64,000 nt of DNA from Acidulodesulfobacterium sp021802425 (GCA_021802425.1 JAJZXJ010000002.1:1-64000), one strand, 5' to 3'; numbered from the stretch's first letter, positions 26,538 through 35,603 are shown. A program made the numbers and translations. The notes: generated by a model from the letters alone, not told the origin.

Positions 26538-27776
26538 TTGAATATTAAAGATTTAAAGGATTTCGACAGCGAGGTTTATGAGTTTATAGGTAAAGAGCTT
26601 AACAGGCAAAGGCAGTCCATAGAACTTATAGCTTCCGAAAATTTTGTTTCAAAAGCGGTAATGGAGGCCCAAGGTTCCGTTTTAACCAATAAATATGCCG
26701 AAGGATACCCGAAAAAAAGGTATTACGGCGGGTGCAGTTACATAGATAGTATCGAGCAGATAGCAATAGATAGAATTAAGGATATATTTAAAGCCGAATA
26801 CGCCAATGTTCAGCCCCATTCAGGCTCTCAGGCAAATATGGCTATTTTTTATGCCTTTTTAAACCCGGGCGATACGGTTTTGGGTATGGATTTATCGCAC
26901 GGCGGACATCTAACCCATGGAAGTTCCGTAAATTTTTCAGGGAAATATTTTAATATTATTCCGTACGGAGTGAATAAAAACACGGAGACAATCGATTACG
27001 ACGAATTAAGAAAAACCGCCTTAAACAATAAGCCGAAGATGATAATAGCCGGGGCAAGCGCTTACCCGAGAATTATAGATTTTAAAAAATTCAGGGATAT
27101 TGCGGATGAAGCCGGATGTTATCTTATGGTAGATATGGCGCATATAGCCGGTTTGGTCGCGGCCGACCTTCATCCAAGCCCGATTCCATACGCAGATTTT
27201 GTTACGACTACAACCCATAAAACCCTTAGAGGTCCAAGGGGCGGGATTATCTTAGCAAAAGCTAAATATGAAAAAGAATTAAATTCGGCAATATTTCCCG
27301 GAATTCAGGGAGGGCCGCTCGAACATATAATAGCCGCAAAGGCTGTTGCCTTTAAAGAGGCTATGTCCGAGGAGTTTAAAGATTATCAAAGGCAGGTAGT
27401 TTTCAATGCCGCCGCTCTTGCGGATACCCTTAAAAACAATGGTTTTGAATTAATATCGGGCGGCACCGACAACCATCTTATGCTTGTTGATTTCAGAAAA
27501 TCCGAAATGACGGGCAAGCAGGCGGAAGCCCTTTTGGACGAAGTCGGCATTACGGTCAACAAGAACAAGGTTCCTTTCGATGAAAGGTCGCCCTTTGTAA
27601 CCAGCGGAATAAGAATCGGAACACCCGCCGTAACCACAAGGGGCATGAAAGAGGGTGAAATGGTAAAAATCGGAGAGCTTATATCGGAAGTTTTACATAA
27701 TCTGCACGACGAATCCATCAAAGACGGCGTAAAAAAAGAGGTTCGGCTCTTGTGCGATAAGTTTCCGCTTTATTGA
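26538..27776 (+). CDS. glyA: Serine hydroxymethyltransferase
   Basis: PLP enzyme converting serine + THF to glycine + 5,10-methylene-THF. The 412 residues include ELIASENFVSKAVMEAQGS, NKYAEGYPKKRYYGGC, the PLP lysine in TTTTHKTLRGPRGG, and FPGIQGGPLEH. The start is TTG 26538, with a weak GGGTG upstream; the family N-terminus leaves little room for another. Its methylene-THF product links to the metV-metF pair elsewhere in the window. Confidence 0.95.
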   Translation: MNIKDLKDFDSEVYEFIGKELNRQRQSIELIASENFVSKAVMEAQGSVLTNKYAEGYPKKRYYGGCSYIDSIEQIAIDRIKDIFKAEYANVQPHSGSQANMAIFYAFLNPGDTVLGMDLSHGGHLTHGSSVNFSGKYFNIIPYGVNKNTETIDYDELRKTALNNKPKMIIAGASAYPRIIDFKKFRDIADEAGCYLMVDMAHIAGLVAADLHPSPIPYADFVTTTTHKTLRGPRGGIILAKAKYEKELNSAIFPGIQGGPLEHIIAAKAVAFKEAMSEEFKDYQRQVVFNAAALADTLKNNGFELISGGTDNHLMLVDFRKSEMTGKQAEALLDEVGITVNKNKVPFDERSPFVTSGIRIGTPAVTTRGMKEGEMVKIGELISEVLHNLHDESIKDGVKKEVRLLCDKFPLY

Positions 27777-27797
27777 AATTTTTATTAATTCGAATAT

Positions 27798-28256
27798 ATG
27801 AAGTGCCCTTTCTGTTTTAATGACGACGATAAGGTTGTTGATTCCAGAGTATCAAAAGATGGAAGGCTGACAAGGCGGAAAAGGCAGTGCAATGTCTGCG
27901 GAAAAAGATTTTCTACATTAGAAACGATTATTGTTTCGTCTCCTCTTATAATTAAAAAGGATGGGCGCAGGGAATCGTTTGACAGGCAAAAAATATTAAG
28001 CGGACTTATAAAGGCGTGCGAAAAAAGACCTGTTCCGTACCAAAGCATCGAAGAAATAGTCCAGTCCGTCGAAAGATGGATTGACGAAACAAATTTAAAG
28101 GAAATAAAAAGCGAAGATATAGGAAAATTTGTCCTCAACAAGTTAAAAAGCCTTGACGCAATAAGTTATGTCCGTTTTGCTTCCGTCTATCTCTCCTTTA
28201 AAGACATAAACGAACTTTATGAAAATGTTTCCGAACTTATTAAAAAGCAGTCTTAA
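27798..28256 (+). CDS. nrdR: Ribonucleotide reductase transcriptional repressor NrdR
   Basis: Zinc-ribbon/ATP-cone repressor of nrd operons. The 152 residues start with a C4 zinc ribbon (MKCPFCFNDDDKVVDSR ... RKRQCNVCGKRF), followed by an ATP-cone domain from about residue 48 (IIKKDGRRESFDRQKILSG). The glyA-nrdR-ribD order is common in proteobacteria. Its target NrdR boxes are not evident in this window. Confidence 0.95.
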   Translation: MKCPFCFNDDDKVVDSRVSKDGRLTRRKRQCNVCGKRFSTLETIIVSSPLIIKKDGRRESFDRQKILSGLIKACEKRPVPYQSIEEIVQSVERWIDETNLKEIKSEDIGKFVLNKLKSLDAISYVRFASVYLSFKDINELYENVSELIKKQS

Positions 28257-28278
28257 TATCTTTCCTTTCTAAATTTAT

Positions 28279-29424
28279 ATGAACTATCAAAGCAAAGATA
28301 TCGATGAATACTTTATCGCCCAAACCTTTAATCTTGCAAAAAAGGCGGAGGGCTTTACTTCTCCCAATCCTATGGTGGGAGCGATTGTCGTTAAAGACGG
28401 ACTGGCGGTCGGGGACGGCTATCATGAAAAAGCAGGTTTGCCGCACGCCGAGATAGCGGCTTTAAAAAAGGCGGGTTTAAGGGCAAAAGGCGCCACTATC
28501 TATGTAAGCTTAGAACCTTGCAGTCATTTCGGCAAAACACCCCCCTGTATTTATGCCATTAAAAAATATGGGATCAAGAGAGTGGTGGCGGCTACGAAAG
28601 ACCCGAATCCGGCGGTATCCGGAAAAGGGTTTGATTATTTGCGCGATAACGGCATAGAAGTGACTTTCGGGATTTTAGAAAATAAAGCTAAAAGGCTTAA
28701 CGAGGTATTTTTTAAATATATTACGAGCGGACTTCCCTTTATAACCGTTAAAGAGGCGATAACTCTCGACGGTAAAATCGGGCACGGAAATATCAGGAAA
28801 AAGTCGTATATTTCCTCGAAAAAATCCTTAAAACATACGCATTATTTAAGATTGGCAAACGATGCCATAATGGTTTCGGCAAAAACGGTAATAAACGACG
28901 ATCCGATGCTGGATGTCCGAATAAATAATAGAGATATAAAGAATAAGTTTTTAAATAAAAGATATACAAAAATAATTTTAGACAGGGATTTATCCGTGCC
29001 GCCGGAGGCAAAAATTTTCAAGACTTACGGAACGGTATTAATATTTACGGATAAGGATTACAATAATGAAAAGAGTAAAAAAAAACTGCTTTTGGAAGAA
29101 ACAGGTGCAATTATAAAGGATGTGTATTATAATAATAAAGATAAAAGATTGTTAGACTTAAAAGAGATATTTAAGATATGCGCCGAACTTAAAATAACGA
29201 GCATACTGGCAGAAGCAGGGCCGAATCTTTTCAATTCCTTAATTGGCGGGAGGCTTTACGATAAGTTAATATTTAACATAACGCCTTATATATTTGGAAA
29301 CGAAGACGGGGTGAATTTGTTTGAAACCCTGGATTCAAAAAATAAAAATATGTTAAAATTTTATGATTTAAACGCAAAAAAGATAGGCGATGAAATTTTT
29401 TTAACATATTATCCAAAAGATTAA
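28279..29424 (+). CDS. ribD: Bifunctional riboflavin deaminase/reductase RibD
   Basis: Deaminates and then reduces the pyrimidine intermediate after GTP cyclohydrolase II. The 381 residues comprise an N-terminal zinc cytidine-deaminase-like domain (HAEIAALKKAG, then SLEPCSHFGKTPPC) and a C-terminal reductase domain beginning ITVKEAITLDGKIG. First gene of ribD-ribE-ribBA-ribH. The 22-nt gap from nrdR is too short for an FMN riboswitch. Confidence 0.95.
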   Translation: MNYQSKDIDEYFIAQTFNLAKKAEGFTSPNPMVGAIVVKDGLAVGDGYHEKAGLPHAEIAALKKAGLRAKGATIYVSLEPCSHFGKTPPCIYAIKKYGIKRVVAATKDPNPAVSGKGFDYLRDNGIEVTFGILENKAKRLNEVFFKYITSGLPFITVKEAITLDGKIGHGNIRKKSYISSKKSLKHTHYLRLANDAIMVSAKTVINDDPMLDVRINNRDIKNKFLNKRYTKIILDRDLSVPPEAKIFKTYGTVLIFTDKDYNNEKSKKKLLLEETGAIIKDVYYNNKDKRLLDLKEIFKICAELKITSILAEAGPNLFNSLIGGRLYDKLIFNITPYIFGNEDGVNLFETLDSKNKNMLKFYDLNAKKIGDEIFLTYYPKD

Positions 29425-29451
29425 TAAATTAAATATGAATTTTGACTGCGT

Positions 29452-30150
29452 ATGTTTAGCGGGATAATAAAAGAAAAAGGGGTTGTTAAGTCCATAAATA
29501 AAGGTATTTTGTCAATAAGCGCTCCTATAACGAGAAAAAATGCTTATATAGGACAGAGCATCGCCGTAAACGGCTTGTGCCTGACGGTCAGGAAAATTAA
29601 TTACAGGGAACTCTTCTTTGATTTTACGCCGGAAACTTATCTTGCATCCACTTTAAGATACTTCAAAATAGGCGAAAAAGTCAACATCGAACCCGCCCTC
29701 TCTGCAAACTCGGACATTTCGGGTCATTTTGTATTAGGGCATATAGACGGCATCGGTAAAATAGTCTTCAAAAAGCCTGCTAATAACTCTTTTGTTATGG
29801 GTATTAAAATTTTTAATACGATAAACGACGACATCAAAAATTACTTGATAAAAAAGGGATCTATTGCTATCGACGGGATTAGCTTAACTATTAACGAATT
29901 TAAAAATGATGTTTTTTTTGTAAGCATAATACCTTTGACATATAACGAAACAAATTTAAGTTTTAAAAGGATTGGGGAATATGTCAATCTTGAATCCGAT
30001 ATTATAGAAAAAACAATAGTAAAAAGAGTAGATGATATTATTGCCTTCAATGAAGATAAAAAGGCGGGAACGGAACGCCCGCTTAATCGGGACAAGGAGA
30101 CTTACGGCGGTTTAACCTACGAATTTTTGTCCGAAAACGGTTATTTATAA
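29452..30150 (+). CDS. ribE: Riboflavin synthase alpha subunit
   Basis: Dismutates 6,7-dimethyl-8-ribityllumazine to riboflavin. The 232 residues have the N-terminal MFSGIIKEKGVVKSI and two lumazine-binding repeats. Each repeat has the pattern IAVNGLCLTV / IAIDGISLTIN and a G-H-(F/V)-V-x-G-H-type segment (SGHFVLGHIDGIG). Also called RibC in some systems. Confidence 0.94.
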   Translation: MFSGIIKEKGVVKSINKGILSISAPITRKNAYIGQSIAVNGLCLTVRKINYRELFFDFTPETYLASTLRYFKIGEKVNIEPALSANSDISGHFVLGHIDGIGKIVFKKPANNSFVMGIKIFNTINDDIKNYLIKKGSIAIDGISLTINEFKNDVFFVSIIPLTYNETNLSFKRIGEYVNLESDIIEKTIVKRVDDIIAFNEDKKAGTERPLNRDKETYGGLTYEFLSENGYL

Positions 30151-30196
30151 AAGCAGGCATTTTAATAAAATTGTGCGCAAGAGGTGAAAAAACTTT

Positions 30197-31402
30197 ATGA
30201 ATTTAGCTACGGTCGAAGAAGCGGCGAAAGATATAAAAGCGGGAAAGATGATTATACTTGTCGATGACGAGGATAGGGAAAACGAGGGGGATTTGGTTGT
30301 AGCAGCCGAATATGTCACCCCCGAAATAATAAATTTTATGACAAAATACGCAAGAGGATTGATTTGTTTGACATTAACCGAAGAAAAGGCTAACAGCTTA
30401 GATTTGCCCCCGATGGTTACTAATAATGAATCTAAATTTACCACGGCGTTTACGGTATCAATCGAGGCAAAGGAGGGCGTTACAACGGGTATTTCCGCAC
30501 ATGACAGGGCAAAAACCATATTGACCGCGATAAAAGACGATGCAAAACCGGCCGACTTAGTCAGGCCGGGACATATTTTCCCTTTAAGGGGCAAAAACGG
30601 GGGGGTTTTAACAAGGACAGGCCAAACCGAGGGATCAATCGATATTGCCCGTATCGGCGGGTTAAAACCCTATGGGGTTATATGCGAAATAATGAAAGAC
30701 GACGGAACTATGGCACGGATGCCGGACTTGGCAGAGTTTTCAAAAAAATGGGATATAAAAATACTGACGATTAAGGATCTGATAAATTACAGGCTTAAGC
30801 ATGAAAAACATGTCGAAAGGCTTGTCGAATCCGTAATACCGACAGAATTTGCCGGCGAATTTAAAATTGTAGTATATTCCAATAATATCGATTTTAAAGA
30901 GCATATTGCCCTTACGAAAGGAGATATTAAACGAAACGAGCCTGTTCTTGTCAGAGTCCACTCCCAGTGCCTTACGGGCGATATATTCGGTTCCAGAAGG
31001 TGCGATTGCGGCGACCAGTTAAAAACCGCGATGGAGATGATAGACAAGGAAGGCAAAGGGGTTATTCTTTACCTTATGCAAGAGGGCAGGGGCATCGGGC
31101 TTGTAAATAAATTAAAGGCTTATAATCTTCAGGATGAGGGATACGATACGGTTGAAGCAAATGAAAAATTGGGATTTAAAGCGGACTTAAGAGAATATGG
31201 AGTGGGGGCGCAAATACTGGTGGATTTGGGTGTGGGGAAAATGCGGCTTATGACCAATAATCCAAAAAAAATAATCGGACTTGAAGGGTACGGACTTAGC
31301 GTGGTCGAAAGAGTTCCCGTAGAGATATGCCCAAATGAAACCAATAGGCACTATTTAAAAACAAAGAAAGAAAAATTAGGACATATATTAAAAATAAAGT
31401 AG
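30197..31402 (+). CDS. ribBA: Bifunctional DHBP synthase / GTP cyclohydrolase II
   Basis: The 401-residue fusion supplies both riboflavin precursors. Residues 1-200 are the DHBP synthase domain (VDDEDRENEGDLVVAAE, then RPGHIFPLRGK and RTGQTEGSIDIAR). Residues 205-401 are GTP cyclohydrolase II with the zinc cysteines SQCLTGDIFGSRRCDCGDQL and EGRGIGLVNK. AGAGGTG lies upstream of the ATG. Both active sites look intact. Confidence 0.95.
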   Translation: MNLATVEEAAKDIKAGKMIILVDDEDRENEGDLVVAAEYVTPEIINFMTKYARGLICLTLTEEKANSLDLPPMVTNNESKFTTAFTVSIEAKEGVTTGISAHDRAKTILTAIKDDAKPADLVRPGHIFPLRGKNGGVLTRTGQTEGSIDIARIGGLKPYGVICEIMKDDGTMARMPDLAEFSKKWDIKILTIKDLINYRLKHEKHVERLVESVIPTEFAGEFKIVVYSNNIDFKEHIALTKGDIKRNEPVLVRVHSQCLTGDIFGSRRCDCGDQLKTAMEMIDKEGKGVILYLMQEGRGIGLVNKLKAYNLQDEGYDTVEANEKLGFKADLREYGVGAQILVDLGVGKMRLMTNNPKKIIGLEGYGLSVVERVPVEICPNETNRHYLKTKKEKLGHILKIK

Positions 31403-31440
31403 TAATAAAATTAAATAAAATTAAATCGTAGGGGTATGAG

Positions 31441-31920
31441 ATGGGCAATTTTAATTTAATCGAAGGAGAGCTTAAAGCTGCAGGTTTTAAATTTGGCATT
31501 GTTATGTCGAGGTTTAATGAATTTGTTAACAGTAAACTTTTGGACGGCGCATTAGATTACTTAAAAAGAGCCGGCGCGAATGAAGGAGATATTACGGTTG
31601 TTAAAGTTCCAGGGGCGTTTGAGCTTCCTATGGCGGTCAAAAAGTTAATCGATGCTAAAAAATTTGATGCGGTAATCTGCCTTGGCACGCTCATAAGGGG
31701 CGAGACTAACCATTTTGATCTTTTATCCTCGCAGGTTACCAAAATGCTATCCGAGCTTTCCGTCGGTTCGAGTATTCCCGTTAGTTACGGAATTATAACG
31801 GCAGAATCTATCGAACAGGCGATATCGCGTGCCGGGACAAAAATGGGTAACAAGGGTTTTGATGCCGCAATGTCCGCCGTCGAAATGGCAAGCCTTTATT
31901 CTAAGATTAAAGGGGCTTAA
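31441..31920 (+). CDS. ribH: 6,7-Dimethyl-8-ribityllumazine synthase
   Basis: Penultimate riboflavin step; typically an icosahedral 60-mer. The 159 residues contain VMSRFNEFVNSKLLDGA, VPGAFELPMAVKKL and CLGTLIRGETNHFD with the active-site His. It lies upstream of nusB, the classical ribH-nusB pairing. Confidence 0.95.
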   Translation: MGNFNLIEGELKAAGFKFGIVMSRFNEFVNSKLLDGALDYLKRAGANEGDITVVKVPGAFELPMAVKKLIDAKKFDAVICLGTLIRGETNHFDLLSSQVTKMLSELSVGSSIPVSYGIITAESIEQAISRAGTKMGNKGFDAAMSAVEMASLYSKIKGA

Positions 31921-31962
31921 ATCCAACATATATTTTTATAACGCAGCTTTAATTAATATTTT

Positions 31963-32400
31963 ATGACAAAAAGAAGAAAGGCACGGGAACTGGCATTGCA
32001 GTTTTTATATGAAACGGATGGGGATATAAACGGGTTAGATTATAAAATAAGAAGTTTTTATAATGATTTTGCTTCGGAAAGTCTTATTAGAGACGGATTT
32101 AAAAGGGATACATCCCAGATTTACGATTTTTTTTTCGACATTTCCCAAGGGACATTGCTTAATTTAGAAAAGATAGATAACATTATTAAAAAGGTATCAA
32201 AAAATTGGTCGATAGAAAGGATGTCGAGAATTGACAGAAACCTTCTAAGGCTGTCGCTTTATGAGATTTTATTTCATCCTGAAACACCTAAAAATGTTAT
32301 TATCAACGAATCCGTGGAAATAGCTAAAAAATTTGGAAACGATGAATCCCCTTCTTTTATTAACGGCATTCTGGATGCCACCCTTAAGGTGGTGGCTTAA
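31963..32400 (+). CDS. nusB: Transcription antitermination factor NusB
   Basis: Binds boxA RNA with S10 (NusE) during rRNA antitermination. The 145-residue helical protein begins KRRKARELALQFLYETDG and ends with NVIINESVEIAKKFG and SFINGILDATLK. It closes the rib-nus cluster, and the selenoprotein gene follows after 56 nt. Confidence 0.93.
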   Translation: MTKRRKARELALQFLYETDGDINGLDYKIRSFYNDFASESLIRDGFKRDTSQIYDFFFDISQGTLLNLEKIDNIIKKVSKNWSIERMSRIDRNLLRLSLYEILFHPETPKNVIINESVEIAKKFGNDESPSFINGILDATLKVVA

Positions 32401-32456
32401 GTGAATAATTAATATTATTAATTTAAAAGTTAAGAGATTAATTTAAAAGGAGAAAA

Positions 32457-32795
32457 ATGGATATCAAATCTGATTTAAATTGTAGCATCACTGCTAGCCT
32501 TGATGTTAGGGGGCTGTGCTGAGGCCCTCCTGTTTGGGCGGTCGTCCATAAACTTAAAACTTTAAAACAGGATGATGTTTTAATGGTAATTTCCGACAAG
32601 TACTCATTATTAAACGACATCCCTGCAATATGTCGCCTTCTTAAAGTAGAATTAGTTAATGTAGTTAAACTCAATGACCTTTATATATTTTTTATTAAGA
32701 ATAAAAAGTGGGAGCAAATCTCTCCCGCCCTTAATGAAATCACCGAGACAACAAATAAAATTTTATCAAGAATAAAAAGTGATATTAAATCCTGA
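32457..32795 (+). CDS. TusA/SirA-family sulfur-carrier selenoprotein (in-frame UGA = Sec22)
   Basis: Read from ATG 32457 (AGGAG 5 nt upstream), the frame runs 21 codons to TGA 32520-32522, then stays open to TGA 32793-32795: 112 residues with Sec at 22. It contains LDVRGLCUGPPVWAVV, then VLMVISDKYSLLNDIPAIC and LYIFFIKN. This aligns end to end with TusA (LDALGLRCPEPV, the DIPGFC segment, the C-terminal strand). The UGA falls on the catalytic Cys of the CPxP motif, giving a Cys-Sec pair and GPP instead of P-x-P. A SECIS-like hairpin follows. TusA proteins carry persulfide sulfur for tRNA thiolation, Moco synthesis or sulfur oxidation/reduction. The exact role here, between nusB and rph, is unknown. 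A plain nonsense mutation is the alternative, but conservation on both sides of the UGA argues against it. Confidence 0.88.
32520..32553 (+). promoter_or_regulatory. Bacterial SECIS element after the UGA Sec codon
   Basis: Downstream of UGA 32520-32522, nucleotides 32532-32534 pair with 32551-32553 (GUU/AAC). After a 2-nt bulge (32549-32550), 32535-32539 pair with 32544-32548 (UGGGC/GUCCA). This leaves the apical loop GGUC at 32540-32543. The loop begins 17 nt after the UGA and has G at its first two positions. Both fit the published bacterial SECIS description (loop 16-37 nt from UGA, G in the first two loop positions). The loop resembles the GGUCU of E. coli fdhF. SelB would bind here. Confidence 0.75.
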
Positions 32796-32819
32796 ATTAA
32801 TTAAAGGTGGTTGAATATT

Positions 32820-33545
32820 TTGGCAAGGAAAAAAAATAGGTTAAATGACGAGATGAGACCCGTGGTAATAACGCCGAATTACATGAAATATGCGGAAGGT
32901 TCGTGTTTAATCGAGGCAGGGGACACCAAGGTTATTTGTACCGCTTCCGTAGATTATAAGGTACCCCCGTTTTTGAAAGATAAAGGGGAAGGATGGCTGA
33001 GCGCCGAATATTCTATGCTTCCGAGGTCGGCGCAAAACAGGATACCGAGGGATTCGGTAAAAGGAAGGATTAACGGAAGAGCGCAGGAAATACAAAGGTT
33101 AATAGGGAGGTCGCTCAGGTCCGTTATTAATTTTTCGGATTTTCCAGACATAACCGTATTAATAGATTGCGATGTTATAAGCGCGGACGGCGGGACAAGA
33201 ACGGCTTCGATAACCGGAGCTTATGTTGCCGCCTATCTGGCGTTCTTAAATCTTATCAAACAGGGCGATATCGAAAAAATGCCTTTTTATGACTCGGCGG
33301 CAGCTATCAGTATCGGAATAGTAAAGGGTGAAATTTTAGTTGATCTCGATTATTCGGAAGATTCCGTTGCCGAGCTGGATTTCAACTTTGTTTTAACAGG
33401 GTCGGGGAAGATAATCGAAATTCAGGGGTGTGCGGAAAAAACGCCTATTGAATTAGATATGCTGACGAAACTTTACGAACTCTCAAAAAGCGCCGTGTCA
33501 AAAATCACGGAACTACAGCAAAAGGCGATAGATGGCGTAATGTAG
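32820..33545 (+). CDS. rph: Ribonuclease PH
   Basis: Phosphorolytic 3' trimming of tRNA precursors. About 241 residues: RLNDEMRPVVITPNYMKYAEGS, VKGRINGRAQEIQRLIGRSL, TVLIDCDVISADGGTRTASI with active-site Asp residues, and LDLDYSEDS-like VDLDYSEDSVAELDFN. I chose TTG 32820 (MARKKNRLNDE) because AAGGTGG ends 10 nt before it; TTG 32811 lies too close to that Shine-Dalgarno. It pairs with rdgB downstream, a common arrangement. Confidence 0.93.
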   Translation: MARKKNRLNDEMRPVVITPNYMKYAEGSCLIEAGDTKVICTASVDYKVPPFLKDKGEGWLSAEYSMLPRSAQNRIPRDSVKGRINGRAQEIQRLIGRSLRSVINFSDFPDITVLIDCDVISADGGTRTASITGAYVAAYLAFLNLIKQGDIEKMPFYDSAAAISIGIVKGEILVDLDYSEDSVAELDFNFVLTGSGKIIEIQGCAEKTPIELDMLTKLYELSKSAVSKITELQQKAIDGVM

Positions 33546-33585
33546 TTTTCTTTCTAAATAAATTTTCCGTATTTTTTGCTAACAA

Positions 33586-34227
33586 ATGATTAATATACTG
33601 ATAGCTACCGGAAATACCCATAAGTTTCATGAGATTGAAACAATAATCGGCAATTATGCCGGTTTAAATTTAGTTTATCTCGATAAAAGTTTTCAGGTAG
33701 AAATAATCGAAAACGGTAGAACTTACAAAGAAAATGCTAAAATTAAAGTAGAAGGTTATCTGAAATTTTTAAACGAAAATCCGGAGCTTAATTCGGAAAT
33801 GAGCTTAGATTATATAGCAGGCGAGGATTCGGGATTGGAGGTCGGGTGTCTGGGGGGCGGTCCCGGTCTTTTTACGGCAAGATATGCCGGCGAAAATGCT
33901 TCGGATATCGAAAATATTAATAAGCTGCTTGATACGATGAGGGCAAAGAAAGACTGCATAGAAAACAGGCGCGCCAAATTTGTCTGCCTTGCCTGTCTTT
34001 ACGATATAAAAAGGGACAAATTTCGGTATTTAGACGGAGAGCTAAATGGCTTGGTTTCTCATGAGATAAGCGGGCTAAATGGTTTCGGTTACGACCCTGT
34101 ATTTTTTGTTCCAGAACTGGGTAAAACTCTTGCGCAGATTGATTCTTCGGAGAAAAATAAAATATCCCACAGGGCAATTGCTTTTAAACAGGTTGCGGAG
34201 GCGATAAAAGAAAGAGAAAGGCTTTAA
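33586..34227 (+). CDS. rdgB: XTP/dITP diphosphatase (Ham1 family)
   Basis: Removes non-canonical purine triphosphates. The 213 residues contain NILIATGNTHKFHEIETII, AGEDSGLEVGCLGGGPGLFTARYAG, and SGLNGFGYDPVFFVPE with the SHRAIAF motif near the C-terminus. It follows rph by 40 nt, and glcD begins 2 nt after its stop. Confidence 0.94.
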   Translation: MINILIATGNTHKFHEIETIIGNYAGLNLVYLDKSFQVEIIENGRTYKENAKIKVEGYLKFLNENPELNSEMSLDYIAGEDSGLEVGCLGGGPGLFTARYAGENASDIENINKLLDTMRAKKDCIENRRAKFVCLACLYDIKRDKFRYLDGELNGLVSHEISGLNGFGYDPVFFVPELGKTLAQIDSSEKNKISHRAIAFKQVAEAIKERERL

Positions 34228-34229
34228 TT

Positions 34230-35603
34230 ATGGATCAAAAACTTATAAGCGAATTTGAAGAACTGCTTGGCAAAAGCAGGGTTTTATCGGAAACCGAGGA
34301 ACTTCTTTGCTATTCCTACGATGCTACGTCTAAAGACTTTATGCCCGACGTCGTTGTATTTCCGCTTAATGCCGAAGAAATATCTAAGATAGTCAAATTA
34401 TGTTTAAAATATAATACCCCCGTTGTCGGAAGGGGTTCGGGAAGCGGATTTTCGGGCGGCAGCCTGCCTTTAAAAGGCGGAGTCGTGGTTTCATTCACAA
34501 AAATGAACCATATTTTGGAAATAGACGAAGAAAATATGTTTGTTACCGTTGAACCCGGGGTTATAAACGCGGATTTAAAATCATATCTGGCGGATAAGGG
34601 ATATTTTTATCCCCCCGATCCTGCAAGTTACGAATTTTCGACAATCGGGGGCAATGTTGCCGAATGTTCCGGCGGACCGGGCGCGGTAAAATACGGCGTT
34701 ACCAAAGATTATGTAGCGGCTCTCGAAGTTATTACCGGAGACGGCGAAATAATAAATACAGGCTCGAAGACCGTTAAAAATGTTTCGGGATACAATCTTA
34801 CCCAGCTTATGGTTGGCTCCGAAGGGACGCTGGGCCTTTTTTCCAAAATTACGCTAAAATTTTTGTCCAAGCCGGAAACAAATTCATTAATTTTAGTATC
34901 GTTCGACGATATAGACAACGGTTTTAATGCGGCCATTTCTTTGTTAAAACTTAGGAACAGGCCGTCGATGTTAGAATTTATGGATAAATCCTCGATTGAA
35001 TCGGTTAAAAGTTATTTCAAAAGCGACATAATAAAAATAGAGGGGGCTTTCCTGTTTATTATCGAGGCGGACGGTTCCCAAATCGAGGTTGACAAGTCTA
35101 TCGCTGAATACGAAAAGATATTAAAAGAATTTTTGCCGGTTTTTCTTTTTTCTTCGGGCAGCGAAGAAGAGAAAAGAGTTATAATGGAGGCAAGAAAGGC
35201 TATATCCCCGTCTTTAAGGAGATATGGAGACCTGAAAATAAATAACGATATAGCCGTTCCGATAAATAAAATTACCTTTATGCTGTCTTTCATAGAAGGA
35301 GTCTCAAAAACATATAATATTCCTATAATAAATTTTGGGCACTTTGGAGATGGGAATATCCATGTGAATATTATGCTAAATAAAGATGATGCGGATATGA
35401 TTAAAAGGGGCGAGAAGGCAAAATTTGAGATTTTAAAGAAAACGGTTGAATCGGGCGGAAGCTTGTCTGGAGAACATGGAATCGGGCTGGAAAAAAAGGA
35501 GTTTATGAAATTAAAATATAACGATTACTACATGAATATTTTAAAAAATATAAAAAAGGTATTCGACCCGCAAAATATAATCAATCCCGGCAAGATATTT
35601 TAG
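34230..35603 (+). CDS. FAD-linked glycolate/D-lactate-type dehydrogenase (GlcD family)
   Basis: Oxidises a 2-hydroxyacid (glycolate, D-lactate or similar) with electrons passed to a FeS partner. The 457 residues carry a PCMH-type FAD domain (VGRGSGSGFSGGSLPLKGG, DPASYEFSTIGGNVAECSGG) and the C-terminal FAD-oxidase domain with FGHFGDGNIHVN and SGGSLSGEHGIGLEKKEF. The next gene is the matching FeS subunit. The real substrate cannot be told from sequence. Confidence 0.88.
   Translation: MDQKLISEFEELLGKSRVLSETEELLCYSYDATSKDFMPDVVVFPLNAEEISKIVKLCLKYNTPVVGRGSGSGFSGGSLPLKGGVVVSFTKMNHILEIDEENMFVTVEPGVINADLKSYLADKGYFYPPDPASYEFSTIGGNVAECSGGPGAVKYGVTKDYVAALEVITGDGEIINTGSKTVKNVSGYNLTQLMVGSEGTLGLFSKITLKFLSKPETNSLILVSFDDIDNGFNAAISLLKLRNRPSMLEFMDKSSIESVKSYFKSDIIKIEGAFLFIIEADGSQIEVDKSIAEYEKILKEFLPVFLFSSGSEEEKRVIMEARKAISPSLRRYGDLKINNDIAVPINKITFMLSFIEGVSKTYNIPIINFGHFGDGNIHVNIMLNKDDADMIKRGEKAKFEILKKTVESGGSLSGEHGIGLEKKEFMKLKYNDYYMNILKNIKKVFDPQNIINPGKIF

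Noticed and set aside
28257..31441. FMN riboswitch in front of the riboflavin genes
   Set aside because: Gaps before ribD, ribE, ribBA and ribH are under 50 nt and show no conserved RFN sequence.
32520..32522. UGA as an ordinary stop or nonsense mutation
   Set aside because: It lies at the catalytic Cys, has a SECIS-like hairpin downstream, and the reading frame is conserved on both sides. A pseudogene remains possible but is less likely.
32583..32795. A 70-residue ORF starting at ATG 32583 as the true gene
   Set aside because: It would drop the conserved N-terminal half of the TusA fold. The frame continues upstream through the UGA to an ATG with a Shine-Dalgarno.
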